A program made the position numbers and the translations under genes. From Edaphobacter modestus (lineage in GTDB: Bacteria; Acidobacteriota; Terriglobia; Terriglobales; Acidobacteriaceae), in assembly GCF_004217555.1 (NCBI RefSeq), contig NZ_SHKW01000001.1, forward strand, positions 1,674,001 through 1,738,000: a stretch of DNA of 64,000 nucleotides, in the 5' to 3' direction. The notes beneath the pieces are model-generated. The model worked only from the letters and a program-made list of their open reading frames with translations, made no database searches and had not been told where the DNA came from. Below are positions 16,893 to 25,991 of the stretch, in pieces. The number at the start of each line of letters is the position of its first letter. Within the stretch, counting starts at the first letter, position 1.

Positions 16893-18764
16893 ATGAAGCA
16901 ACTCCTTCGCCTGCCCCTTATCCTGTTCCTCCTCAGCCCTTTCTTTATGGACGTGGCGGTCCAGGCGCAGTCTGCCGGTCCCTCGGCCGCGGACAAGGCG
17001 AAGATTCTCTCCTACATTCATACCGGCTGGAACACTCTCTCACGATCGATGTCCAGTTGCACCTCCGTCGTCGATCCCAAGGTCACCACGACGCCCGTCC
17101 TCTATCTTCCCGCCGGTATGGCCATTCCATCGTCGGTCGCCGCCATGCAGCAGCAATGCAGGGTCGAAGTCCGGAATCTCCCCCACAAGATCACTCACAT
17201 GGGCGACGTCACCGCCGCCGACGTCAAGGACGAGGGCCTGCTCTATCTCCCCAACCCCTACGTCGTTCCTGGCGGCCGGTTTAATGAGATGTATGGCTGG
17301 GACAGCTACTTCATCCTCCTGGGCCTGGTCGCCGACCGGCGCACCGATCTGGCTCGCGGCATGATTGAAAACTTCTTCTTCGAGATCGAAAACTACGGCT
17401 CCATTCTCAACGCCAACCGCACCTACCATCTCACCCGCTCGCAGCCTCCCTTTCTCACCTCCATGATCCGCGAGGTCTATGAGCATCCCGCCGGTCACCC
17501 CGTCTCAGCAGCCTGGCTCGCTCGCGCCTACGACTATGCGAAGCGTGACTACAACGTCTGGATTACAGAGCCTCATCTGGCCGGTGATACCAGTCTCGCC
17601 CGTTACTTCGACGTAGGCGCCGGGCCCGTTCCCGAGATGGCCGACGACAGCACCTACTATCCCGACGTCATCCGTTGGCTGCTCTCCCATCCCAGCGTGC
17701 ATACCGACTACCTCATCGACGCCCCCGACGATCCCACCCCCGCCCAGGCCGCCGAGCTCGCAAAGACAAGCTGCGACATCTCCGCCTCCAAGGTCTGCGC
17801 CGCCGCCCATGTCGACGGCCACCGCCTCACCGCCTCCTTCTACCGCGGCGACCGGGCCATGCGCGAGTCTGGCTTCGATCCCAGCTTCCGCTTCGGACCC
17901 TTCAGCGGATCGACACAGGATTACGCTCCAGTCTGCCTCAACAGTCTTCTCTACAAATACGAGCGCGACATGGCCCACTTCGCCACCCTGCTTCACCGTC
18001 CCGCGGAGGCGGCCGAATGGACCCGCCGCGCGACCGCCCGCAAGGCCGCGATCAACAAATACCTCTGGAACGCGAAGACCGGTATGTTCTACGACTACGA
18101 TTTCGTGAACGACCGTCCATCTCCTTATAACTACATTACGGCGTTCTATCCTCTCTGGGCCGGTCTGGCCTCTCCCGCGCAGGCCGCCGCGCTCCGTCTT
18201 CATCTCCCGCTGATGGAACGCTCAGGCGGGATCGCCATGAGCGATTTCGACTCCGGAACGCAGTGGGACCTGCCCTATGGATGGGCACCTACAACCTGGC
18301 TCACCGTGAAAGGTTTCTCTCAATACGGTTTCACTGCCGACGCCACCCGGATCGCAAACAAATTTTCCGGGACGATCCTCGATAACTTCCTCCATGACGG
18401 CACCATCCGCGAAAAGTACAACGTAGTCAGCGGCTCCGCGAATGTCGATATAGCCACCGGCTATAAGAGCAACGTGGTCGGCTTCGGCTGGACCAATGGT
18501 GTCTACCTGGAAATGAACAACCTGCTCGCTCAGGCCGCCAGAAGGCGGGCGGCAGCCTCCATGTATCGCGACTACGACTCGGACTCCGACGTCTATCAGC
18601 TCCGGATCGACGGCACCAGCCGCTCCGCCCGCCACGCCGAGATACACCGCTCCAGCTTTTCCCGCAACGTCCCGTTTCCAGCCCACACAGGCGTTAACCG
18701 GACCAGGACTGCGTATCCGTTCCAGGCGTCCGGTACTTCGCCCGAGATAGCGCTCCCGCAATAA
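16893..18764 (+). CDS. treA: Trehalase, GH37, secreted
   Basis: A 623-aa secreted glycosidase with signal peptide (LPLILFLLSPFFMDVAVQAQ). The GH37 signature 1 is present as PGGRFNEMYGWDSYF, and the late signature QWDLPYGWAPTTWL is intact. The catalytic acid region reads ESGFDPSFRF instead of the usual ESGWDFSSRW but keeps the aspartate; the catalytic base Glu is in IREKYNV. It hydrolyses alpha,alpha-trehalose to two glucose units in the periplasm. The last ~70 residues (from ~550, starting RRRAAASMYRDYDSDSD) extend beyond the usual end and look low-complexity. The gene is divergent from the rhamnose isomerase gene. Confidence 0.88.
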   Translation: MKQLLRLPLILFLLSPFFMDVAVQAQSAGPSAADKAKILSYIHTGWNTLSRSMSSCTSVVDPKVTTTPVLYLPAGMAIPSSVAAMQQQCRVEVRNLPHKITHMGDVTAADVKDEGLLYLPNPYVVPGGRFNEMYGWDSYFILLGLVADRRTDLARGMIENFFFEIENYGSILNANRTYHLTRSQPPFLTSMIREVYEHPAGHPVSAAWLARAYDYAKRDYNVWITEPHLAGDTSLARYFDVGAGPVPEMADDSTYYPDVIRWLLSHPSVHTDYLIDAPDDPTPAQAAELAKTSCDISASKVCAAAHVDGHRLTASFYRGDRAMRESGFDPSFRFGPFSGSTQDYAPVCLNSLLYKYERDMAHFATLLHRPAEAAEWTRRATARKAAINKYLWNAKTGMFYDYDFVNDRPSPYNYITAFYPLWAGLASPAQAAALRLHLPLMERSGGIAMSDFDSGTQWDLPYGWAPTTWLTVKGFSQYGFTADATRIANKFSGTILDNFLHDGTIREKYNVVSGSANVDIATGYKSNVVGFGWTNGVYLEMNNLLAQAARRRAAASMYRDYDSDSDVYQLRIDGTSRSARHAEIHRSSFSRNVPFPAHTGVNRTRTAYPFQASGTSPEIALPQ

Positions 18765-18770
18765 GACGTG

Positions 18771-18817
18771 CATCCTGCTTCCGTCCATTGCACCAGACCA
18801 TGGACGGAAGTAGGATG
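18771..18817 (+). promoter_or_regulatory. 18-bp stem-loop covering the Shine-Dalgarno of the next gene
   Basis: Arms 18771-18788 and 18800-18817 pair with one mismatch around an 11-nt loop, starting six bases after the trehalase stop. No T-run follows. The right arm contains the AGGA (18812-18815) that would serve as ribosome-binding site for ATG 18825. The structure may act as a terminator-like 3' end for treA, as translational gating of the next gene, or both. Confidence 0.6.
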
Positions 18818-18824
18818 GCAGCGC

Positions 18825-19355
18825 ATGCTTCGATGCCTTCTCGCCCTCGCCCTGGCCGCCGTGCCACTTTCCACCCTGGCTCAGTCGTCTGCTTCCGGAA
18901 GCAGTCCTGCGATCCTTAACGCCTCTGAAGCTGGAGCCATTCTTCCGCCGGCCGTCTTCTTTCGCGGTCAGACTGCTTCCATCCAGGCACGGAACTCGGC
19001 TGGAATCCGCTTTTCGAAGGACGCTTTTCTGCTCGCCGCGCTCGTCGATACCTCCGGCTACTCCAGCTCCGTACAGCAGAAATACCAGGCCTATCTCATC
19101 ACCGAAACGGCCCTTGAGATTGGCGGCCACAGGCTGCCCCCCGGAGCCTACGGCTGCGGCTTCGTCGCCAACGAAACCTTCGTCGTGATGGACATCGGCG
19201 GCCACGATCTCTTCACCACCGCAGCCTCCCACGACGCCGACCTGCGCCGGCCTACGCCGCTTCAGATTCTTGCCGCACCAGCTGCCCGCACCTACCGGCT
19301 CTACGCCGGACGCAACTTCGTCGAGCTCTCCGCGACACAGCCGACTGCTCCATAA
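18825..19355 (+). CDS. Hypothetical secreted protein
   Basis: 176 aa from ATG 18825, the codon directly before the signal peptide (LRCLLALALAAVPLSTLAQS). The mature part is beta-rich: LPPAVFFRGQTASIQARNSA, LVDTSGYSSSVQQKYQAYLI, RLPPGAYGCGFVANETFVVM and ARTYRLYAGRNFVEL. The pattern of a repeating small-molecule or 'lifespan-type' secreted beta protein is familiar from acidobacterial genomes, but I can name no family. It lies downstream of treA with a strong hairpin between, so co-transcription is uncertain. Confidence 0.7.
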   Translation: MLRCLLALALAAVPLSTLAQSSASGSSPAILNASEAGAILPPAVFFRGQTASIQARNSAGIRFSKDAFLLAALVDTSGYSSSVQQKYQAYLITETALEIGGHRLPPGAYGCGFVANETFVVMDIGGHDLFTTAASHDADLRRPTPLQILAAPAARTYRLYAGRNFVELSATQPTAP

Positions 19356-19515
19356 TCTCCGGACGTGACCGAAGACAGACCTTACGCAAAAAGCCTCATC
19401 CCGTTGGATCGGTCGCGTATACAATTGGCGCAGATTCAATGCAATCTGTTGTTGTTCCGGGCCCCATACAAGAGTACGTCTGGCGTCAGACCCCTGCGCC
19501 TAAAGGAGAAATACC

Positions 19516-19800
19516 GTGGCAACCAAGAAAGCAGCAACGAAGAAAGCCGTAAAAAAATCGCCGGCAAAGAAGTCGCCGGTTAAGAAGGCTGTAAAGAAGA
19601 AGTCTGCTCCGAAGGTCTCGAACCTCGAGCGCCTCACGGCAGCCGGCGTCATCGCCCAGGAAAGTATTGCGGATCACGATCAGGCTGTTATCGACAAGCT
19701 CAGCGCTTCCGAGGTCAACACGCTTATCAAGTTGCGCAAGAAGATGGGGGATGCCCCTCTCTCCACCAAGGCCAGCGTTCGTCCGAATTTTCCGGTATAA
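19516..19800 (+). CDS. Small Lys/Ala-rich protein with C-terminal helical domain
   Basis: GTG 19516 has a strong AAAGGAGA at six bases. Residues 1-35 are a histone-H1-like run of KKA/AKK/SPAKK repeats; residues ~37-80 form a compact helical unit (ERLTAAGVIAQESIAD, VIDKLSASEVNTLIKLRKKM). The tail is PLSTKASVRPNFPV. The basic arm suggests nucleic-acid or polyanion binding, as in bacterial H1-like nucleoid proteins. The helical unit could equally be the conserved part of a modified peptide. The following gene encodes a haem-oxygenase-like metalloenzyme. I do not recognise the family with certainty. Confidence 0.75.
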   Translation: MATKKAATKKAVKKSPAKKSPVKKAVKKKSAPKVSNLERLTAAGVIAQESIADHDQAVIDKLSASEVNTLIKLRKKMGDAPLSTKASVRPNFPV

Positions 19801-19890
19801 CGAACCCTTCCTCTATGCCCGCACGTGAGGGCTGCCGCATCTGCGGCCCCTCTCAGCGGAGGCCATCTTCGATCTCTCAGGAATGCCGCC

Positions 19891-20598
19891 ATGCTTTCGT
19901 CTCACAGCGATCTCCTCTGGGCAAAAATCCGTCTTGCCGAAGGCCGGCTCAACGCCGCCAGCGATGACTTCTGGACGCATCCTGAGCTTGCGCAACTGCT
20001 GCCGGTCTTTCTCGTGCAGCTCCATCGCGTCATGCAGGGTGGCCTTCACCTGATGCGGACCGCGCGCGACCGCGCCCTCACCCTTCCAGACGATCCCGTC
20101 GCCCGAATCGTCGCCCCCTATCTCGACCAGCACATCCTCGAGGAGCAGGATCACGACGACTGGCTGCTCGACGATATCGGAACACTCGGAATCTCTCCCG
20201 CGGAGGTGGCAGCGGCCACACCGGTGCCGGCGGTTGTCTCTCTCGTGGGAGCCCAGTATTTCTGGGCGCTGCACATCCATCCCGTCACCGTCTTCGGTTA
20301 CCTCATCGTTCTCGAAGGCTACCCTCCACTCACCGAGCAGCTCGAGGCCATCCGCAAACGCACCCGGCTGCCGGCAACCGCCTTCCGCTGTCTCATCGCG
20401 CACGCCGATAACGATCCTCACCACATCGCGGATCTCAATCGCACCCTCGACTCCATGCCGCTCACCGAGGAGCAGCAAAAATACATCGCGCTCAGCGCCT
20501 TTCACACCATCGATGCAGTCGCCTCCGTCTTCGAAGAGCTCGTGGCGCTTCACGCCACCTCTCCCGAGATCAGGCTTCGCTCTCTCAGGGCATCGTAA
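19891..20598 (+). CDS. Haem-oxygenase-like (HDO/CADD-type) iron-dependent enzyme
   Basis: 235 aa from ATG 19891 (AGGA at eight bases); an in-frame codon at 19825 would add a non-conserved extension. The product is all-helical. Candidate metal ligands are EEQDH in YLDQHILEEQDHDDWLLDD, the Glu in YLIVLEGYPP, and an H-x3-D-x2-H in CLIAHADNDPHHIADL, matching the pattern of CADD/TenA-like non-haem diiron oxidases. Family members perform oxidative chemistry on amino acids, fatty acids or their own residues. It follows the Lys-rich protein gene and precedes a sensor kinase. Its substrate is unknown, and the ligand assignment is by pattern. Confidence 0.7.
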   Translation: MLSSHSDLLWAKIRLAEGRLNAASDDFWTHPELAQLLPVFLVQLHRVMQGGLHLMRTARDRALTLPDDPVARIVAPYLDQHILEEQDHDDWLLDDIGTLGISPAEVAAATPVPAVVSLVGAQYFWALHIHPVTVFGYLIVLEGYPPLTEQLEAIRKRTRLPATAFRCLIAHADNDPHHIADLNRTLDSMPLTEEQQKYIALSAFHTIDAVASVFEELVALHATSPEIRLRSLRAS

Positions 20599-20616
20599 GA
20601 AAACGCACGGCAGGAA

Positions 20617-22920
20617 ATGATCGAAGGACAGACCATCTCGCACTACAAGGTCCTGCAACATCTTGGCTCCGGAGCCATGGGGGTCGTCTGCAAGGCGGAA
20701 GACCTCCTCCTCCACCGCACCGTCGCCCTCAAAAGCCTCTCTCCCGCCGCCGTTGCCGACCCCGCGCTCAAGCGCAGCCTGCTTGAAGAGGCCCGTGCCG
20801 CCTCCGTCCTCGATCACCCGAATATCTGCCGCATCCATCACATTGAAGAGCTCCCCGATGGCCAGATCATCCTTGTCATGGCGTTCTACGAGGGCGAGAC
20901 CGTCGCCCAGCGCCTTACCCGCGGCGCTCTCGATCCCTCCGCGGCATCGCTGATCGCCCTCCAGCTCCTCTCCGGACTGCAGCATGCCCATGGCAAGGGC
21001 ATCATCCATCGGGATATCAAGCCCTCCAATCTGATCGTCAATCCCGACGGCGAGGTCAAGATCGTCGACTTCGGCCTGGCCCGGCGTCCTCACGTCGCCC
21101 GCGCCCTCACGGAGACCGGCGTCCTCGTTGGAACCATCAGCTACATGGCGCCGGAGCAGGTGCTCTCCCGCCCCGTCGATCACCGCGCCGATCTCTGGGC
21201 CACCGGCGTCGTCCTCTACGAGATGCTCACAGCCGCGCTTCCCTTTCCCGGCACCACGCCCTACGCCGTCTTCGACTCCATCCTGCACACCTCGCCGCGC
21301 CCTCTCAGCGACTATCGCTCCGACCTTCCCGAGCCTCTTCTCCAGCTCATCGATCGCTCCCTCGCGAAGGATCCCAATCAACGCTTCCAGGACGCGGCAC
21401 AGTTCCTCACCGCCCTCGAGCCGTTTTCCCAGTTCCGCCGCTCTGCGTCCAACTACACCGTCGCGCTGCCCACTCTGCTCGTCGATTACCGGCAGAATAT
21501 CGATGAGCCCTCCGTCGTTGTCCTCCCCTTCACCACCGCGCCAGCAGACAACAGCACCGACTACTTCTGCGATGGCCTCACCGAGGAGATCATCACCGAC
21601 CTCTCCAGCATCCGCGCGCTGCGTATCATCTGCCGCGCCTCCGCCATGCAGCTCAAGGGAACCAACGATTCGCCCCGCAAGATCGCCCGCGATCTCAACG
21701 TGCGTTACGTTCTCGAGGGCTCGGTCCGGCTGAATAACACCTCGCGCGAGGGCAAAGCCAACATCCGCGTCACCGCCCAGCTCATCGACCCGGAAAGCCA
21801 GTCCCTGCTCTGGGCCGACAAGTACAACGGCACCCTCGACGACGTCTTCGCCATTCAGGAAAACATCTCGCGCCAGATCGTCTCCGCGCTCAAGATCAAG
21901 CTCACCCCTGCCGAGGAGCAACATATGCATGAGCGGCCTCTTCCGGACGTAGAAGCGTACCGTTACTACCTGATGGCGAAGCACGAAATTCTCAACTACT
22001 CCGGCGAGGCTCTCGAGCGCGCGCTCGAATACCTCGACACCGGCGAAAACATCGTCGGCAAAAATGCTCTTCTGCTCGCCGCCAAGGGTCAGGTCTACTG
22101 GCAGTACATCAACGCCGGAATCTCTTCGGACACCGAGTACCTCGCAAAGGCTCGCGACTGCGCCAATCAGGCCCTCGAGATCGACCCGAACTCCGCCCAC
22201 GCCTATCGCCTGCTCGGATTAATCAGCGTACAGGAAGGCGACAGCCAGCGTGCCGTACATTTGCTCAAAAAAGCCATCGCCGCCGATCCCAACGACTCCG
22301 ACACGCTCAGCTGGTACTCCGCCGTCTGCGGCCTCAGTGGAAAAGCCCATGCCGCCATGCCGCTGGCCCGCCGCATCCTTGAGATCGATCCCCTCACGCC
22401 CGTCTACCGTTTCATCCCCGGCCTGCTCTCCCTCATGGGCGGCGAGTTCAACGACGCGCTTCCCTCCTTTGAGGACGCCATTCGCCTCGATCCCTCCAAC
22501 ACCATGCTGCTCTGGTGCAAGGGCCAAATCCTCGCCCTGCTGCGCCGCGATGAAGAGGCCATCAAGCAGTTCCGCGCAATCCAGCAACTCGATCCCACCC
22601 ACTTCTTCTCACAGTTGGGTGCTGTCATGCAGGCCGCTCTCCTCGGCGATCGCAAAGCGTTCGACAAGGCAGCCACGACCGAACTCCTCCAGATCTCCGA
22701 GCACGACCCCCACTACTCCTGGAACCTGGCCCAGTGCTTTGCCCTCATCGGCGATACGACCAACGCGCTCGCCTGGATCGACAAGGCCATGAACAAGGGC
22801 TTCATCAACTACCCCATGATCAGCCGCTGGGACCCGCTGCTCACGCCCGTCCGCCAGACCCCGCAATTCGACGAGCTCGTCGATCGCGTCCGCGAACGCT
22901 GGGAAAACTTCGAGGTCTAA
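20617..22920 (+). CDS. Serine/threonine protein kinase with TolB-N-like and TPR domains
   Basis: A 767-aa cytoplasmic signalling protein. Residues ~9-265 are a Hanks-type kinase: Gly-rich GSGAMGVVCKAED, invariant Lys in TVALKSL, catalytic IIHRDIKPSNLIV, DFG in IVDFGLARRP and APE in YMAPEQV. Residues ~290-430 match the adenylate-cyclase-associated TolB-N-like module (VVVLPFTTAPADNSTDYFCD, RYVLEGSVR, LLWADKYNGTLDDVF). The rest (~440-767) is a TPR array (ANQALEIDPNSAHAYRLLGL, YSAVCGLSGKAHAAMPLARR). No transmembrane segment separates the parts. Such kinases are abundant in acidobacteria; substrates are unknown. Confidence 0.9.
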   Translation: MIEGQTISHYKVLQHLGSGAMGVVCKAEDLLLHRTVALKSLSPAAVADPALKRSLLEEARAASVLDHPNICRIHHIEELPDGQIILVMAFYEGETVAQRLTRGALDPSAASLIALQLLSGLQHAHGKGIIHRDIKPSNLIVNPDGEVKIVDFGLARRPHVARALTETGVLVGTISYMAPEQVLSRPVDHRADLWATGVVLYEMLTAALPFPGTTPYAVFDSILHTSPRPLSDYRSDLPEPLLQLIDRSLAKDPNQRFQDAAQFLTALEPFSQFRRSASNYTVALPTLLVDYRQNIDEPSVVVLPFTTAPADNSTDYFCDGLTEEIITDLSSIRALRIICRASAMQLKGTNDSPRKIARDLNVRYVLEGSVRLNNTSREGKANIRVTAQLIDPESQSLLWADKYNGTLDDVFAIQENISRQIVSALKIKLTPAEEQHMHERPLPDVEAYRYYLMAKHEILNYSGEALERALEYLDTGENIVGKNALLLAAKGQVYWQYINAGISSDTEYLAKARDCANQALEIDPNSAHAYRLLGLISVQEGDSQRAVHLLKKAIAADPNDSDTLSWYSAVCGLSGKAHAAMPLARRILEIDPLTPVYRFIPGLLSLMGGEFNDALPSFEDAIRLDPSNTMLLWCKGQILALLRRDEEAIKQFRAIQQLDPTHFFSQLGAVMQAALLGDRKAFDKAATTELLQISEHDPHYSWNLAQCFALIGDTTNALAWIDKAMNKGFINYPMISRWDPLLTPVRQTPQFDELVDRVRERWENFEV

Positions 22921-22994
22921 CCCACCACATTCGAGGGGTCTAACCCACCACACTCGTCATCATTCCGCCCCACATCGTCATCATTAGCCCCACA
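22914..22994. repeat. Two short tandem duplications after the kinase gene
   Basis: 22914-22933 and 22937-22956 are identical at 19 of 20 bases (period 23; core GGTCTAACCCACCACA), the first unit containing the kinase stop codon. Immediately after, 22955-22974 and 22976-22994 repeat a second unit (core CGTCATCATT...CCCCACA). This is slippage-type repeat growth in a convergent intergenic space. Confidence 0.6.
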
Positions 22995-23000
22995 CTCTAT

Positions 23001-23032
23001 CGTCATTCTGAGCGAAGCGAAGAATCTCAGTA
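23001..23032. repeat. Dispersed ~32-nt intergenic repeat, copy 1
   Basis: CGTCATTCTGAGC...GAAGCGAAGAATCTCAGTA recurs at 29116-29149 with a two-base insertion and a few substitutions. Both copies lie between genes. This motif family is, to my recollection, frequent in intergenic DNA of acidobacterial genomes. Confidence 0.65.
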
Positions 23033-23104
23033 TCTCTTCGCAGGGTCTCCACCTCCAGCACCACTCCCCCAGAGCGTTGCCCCACTCGAAGCGCAGCTCC
23101 AACC

Positions 23105-24259
23105 CTACCCCCGGCTCGGAGCCTTCCCCAACAGCTCCCGCGCAATCACCATCCTCTGAATCTCGCTCGTCCCTTCACCAATCGGACACAGCCGCACATC
23201 CCGGTAAAACTTCTCCGCCGGATAGTCCTTGATGAACCCATACCCTCCATGAATCTGCACACCCTCGTCGCAGATCCTGCAGGCAGCCTCGCTCGCATAC
23301 AGCTTCGCCATCGCCGACTCGCGCGTCACCCGCATTCCCTCATCCTTCATCCGCGCCGCGCGCATCGTCAGCAGCCACGCCGCATCCAGCTCCGTCGCCA
23401 TATCGGCCAGCTTGAACTGGATCGCCTGAAATTCACTGATCGTCTTGCCGAACTGCCGCCGCTCCTTCGAGTACTTGATCGCGGCATCCAGAGCGCCGCG
23501 CGCCATCCCCAGGCTCAGGGCCGCGATTGAGATTCTTCCGCCATCCAGAACCCGCATCGCATCCTTGAAACCCTCCCCGAGTTTGCCCACAAGGTTCTCC
23601 TCCGGAATCTCGCAGTTCTCAAAGATCAGCTCTGCCGTATCGCTCGCCCGCAGGCCCAGCTTGTTCTCCTTTTTCCCCGGCCGAAATCCGGGCGTTCCCT
23701 TCTCCACGACAAACGCCGAGATCCCGCCACTCGGACCTTTCTCTTTATCCGTCACAGCGAGGATCACGGCGCAGTTCGCGTACGTCCCATTCGTGATAAA
23801 TGTCTTCGACCCATTCAGTACCCACTTATCCCCACGCTTCACCGCCGTCGTCCGTGCCCCGCCCGCGTCGCTCCCCGACCCCGGCTCGGTCAGACCCCAC
23901 GCACCCAACCACGCGCCGCTCGCCAGCTTCGGAATCCACCGCTTTCTCTGCTCATCGTTCCCCGCCAGCATGATGTGGTTCGTGCACAGCGAATTGTGCG
24001 CCGCCACAATGATCCCCACGCTCCCATCGACACGCGAAAGCTCGTCGATCGCGACCACGTACTCCACATACCCCATCCCCGCGCCGCCCAGCTCCTCCGG
24101 GAAGATCACGCCCAGCAGCCCCATCTCTCCCAGCTTCTTCACCACCGCGTGAGGAAACTCGCTCTTCTCATCCCACTCCGACACATGCGGCGCAATCTCG
24201 CGCTCCGCGAAGGCCCGCACTTCCTTACGTAACTGCTCCTGCTCCTCTGTCAGAAACAT
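23105..24259 (-). CDS. Acyl-CoA dehydrogenase
   Basis: 384 aa from ATG 24259 (GGAGA upstream, which would be inside the alternative start at 24277). It is an FAD-dependent alpha,beta-desaturase of acyl-CoAs. Landmarks are [34 protein letters not shown], the [17 protein letters not shown] loop and the catalytic base in [19 protein letters not shown]. The E in IGEGTSEIQ places it with short-chain/branched-chain/butyryl-type enzymes. It stands alone, converging with the kinase gene. The chain-length preference is not readable from sequence alone. Confidence 0.92.
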   Translation of the reverse strand: MFLTEEQEQLRKEVRAFAEREIAPHVSEWDEKSEFPHAVVKKLGEMGLLGVIFPEELGGAGMGYVEYVVAIDELSRVDGSVGIIVAAHNSLCTNHIMLAGNDEQRKRWIPKLASGAWLGAWGLTEPGSGSDAGGARTTAVKRGDKWVLNGSKTFITNGTYANCAVILAVTDKEKGPSGGISAFVVEKGTPGFRPGKKENKLGLRASDTAELIFENCEIPEENLVGKLGEGFKDAMRVLDGGRISIAALSLGMARGALDAAIKYSKERRQFGKTISEFQAIQFKLADMATELDAAWLLTMRAARMKDEGMRVTRESAMAKLYASEAACRICDEGVQIHGGYGFIKDYPAEKFYRDVRLCPIGEGTSEIQRMVIARELLGKAPSRG

Positions 24260-24489
24260 TCCGGAATCTCCTCTCACTCATAATCAAAACTAATGCCATC
24301 ATCACCAGAAACAATACTCCTGCGCGCCTGATTCTGTCTCCCTCTGCTGTGTCCACTATCCAACTGGTGAAACTCTCCTATCCGTAGTACAAAGAGTCTG
24401 CAATTACGGCTCCTGCAATCCTTTCCCTGAGTCTGCGCTGTACGAAAGCGATAGAAAGCTCTATCGAATAACGGAAGCCAGGAGGAAGA

Positions 24490-25949
24490 ATGCAGAAGCA
24501 CCCCGCGATCTCCCTTGCGGCAGCCGTCGTTCTCCTCGGTACCATCTCCGGTTGCAACCAGCCAAGGCCCGCGCCACCTGCAGATGCCGCCTCCGCAAGC
24601 CTCTCCTCCGAAGATCTCGCCCAGCGCACCCTTCGCCGCCGCGCCGTCGAGGCTGTCATCTGGGGCATGCCCGCCGTCAACTTCGACCGCATGGTCCAGA
24701 CCATGGTTCACGACGCCAAGGCTGGCGAGGGCAGCAACAAAGTCGTCTTCTGGTCGCGTCTCTTCAACTGGAAGAACCAGACCCTCACCCCCAACCCCGA
24801 CACCCTCTACTTCATGCCCTTCTACAACACCAGGGACGCCGGACCCATGGTGCTCGAAATCCCTCCCGCCGACACCGGCACCATCACCGGCTCCGTCGAT
24901 GACTGCTGGCAGACCGCCATCGAAGACGTCGGCCCCGCCGGCGTCGACAAGGGCAAGGGAGGAAAGTATCTCATTCTTCCTCCCGGCTACAAAGACAAGG
25001 TGCCCTCCGGCTACATCGCCATGCGTCCCCTACCTATCAGGGATTCGCCCTCCTTCGTTCAAACCCGAAGAGCTCCAGCGAGCCCGACGTAGCCAGTGCT
25101 GTCGCCTACGGCAAGCGCGTCAGGTTCTACCCGCTCTCGCAGGCCGCCCATCCGCCCGAGACGCAGTTCGTCGACGCCATCGACGTCGTCTACGACGCCA
25201 CCATTCCCTACGACCTGCGTTTCTTCCAGTCCCTCGACCGCATGGTGCAGACCGAACCCTGGCTGGACCGCGACCGGGCCATGATCGACCAGCTCAAGTC
25301 CATCGGCATCGAGAAAGGAAAGCCCTTCAACCCCGACGCGGCAACACAAGACATCCTCAAACAGGCTGTTCTCGAAGCTCATGCATGGTTCCAGCCCCTT
25401 TATGAAAATGTCTTCGCGCAGCCTTTCAATGAGGGCAACCACTGGGCCTTTCCCGCCTCGGCGGAATTCGCGAAGGCAATCCAGTCAAATTATGCAGATC
25501 CGGAAATCTATCCCGTCGATACACGAGGTCTCACATACACCTTCGTCTTCTTCAGCGCAAAGCATATCGGGGCCGGTCAGTATTATCTGATGGCGATTAA
25601 CGACAAGGCAGGGAAGCCCTTCAACGGCGCAAGCAGCTATCGGCTCAACGTGCCGGCAAACGCGCCCGTCACCCTCTACTGGTCAGCCACTGCCTACGAC
25701 CGCAGCACCCACGCCCTCATCCGCAACATGCAGTGGCCCAGCCGCTCTTCGCTGACCACAGGTCTCGAGAAGAACCCCGATGGCTCGGTAGACATCTACT
25801 TCGGGCCAAAGGCCCCCGCAGGCAAAGAATCCAACTGGATTCCCACCGACGCCAAAGGCAAGTTCGAGGTCCTCTTCCGCCTCTACGGTCCACAAAAGCC
25901 CTTCTTCGATAAGACCTGGAAGCTGCCGGACATCCAAAAGGTGCAGTAG
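24490..25949 (+). pseudogene. DUF1254/DUF1214 lipoprotein, frameshifted
   Basis: The start at 24490 gives a lipoprotein signal with lipobox TISGC. The DUF1254 half (RAVEAVIWGMPAVNFDRM, TPNPDTLYFMPFYNTRDAGP) reads to ~25030 and then the frame changes: PSGYIAMRPL in one frame continues TYQGFALLRSNPKSSSEP and DVASAVAYGKRVRFYPL in another. A single base missing in the CCCCTACC around 25028-25033 explains it. The DUF1214 C-terminal half (TYTFVFFSAKHIGAGQYYLM, YFGPKAPAGKESNWIPTDAK) is intact to 25949. The original would be about 486 aa and exported. Function unknown. The next gene is a paralogue. Confidence 0.8.
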
Positions 25950-25991
25950 CTTCTCTCGTACTATCTGATTCCTGCGAGGAGAGAGCCACCC

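Noticed and set aside
19813..22200. Long open minus-strand frame (~795 codons) opposite the metalloenzyme and kinase genes
   Set aside because: The plus strand has clear kinase and enzyme motifs; the antisense product is low-complexity (Gly/Asp/Val-rich), a usual effect of high GC third positions.
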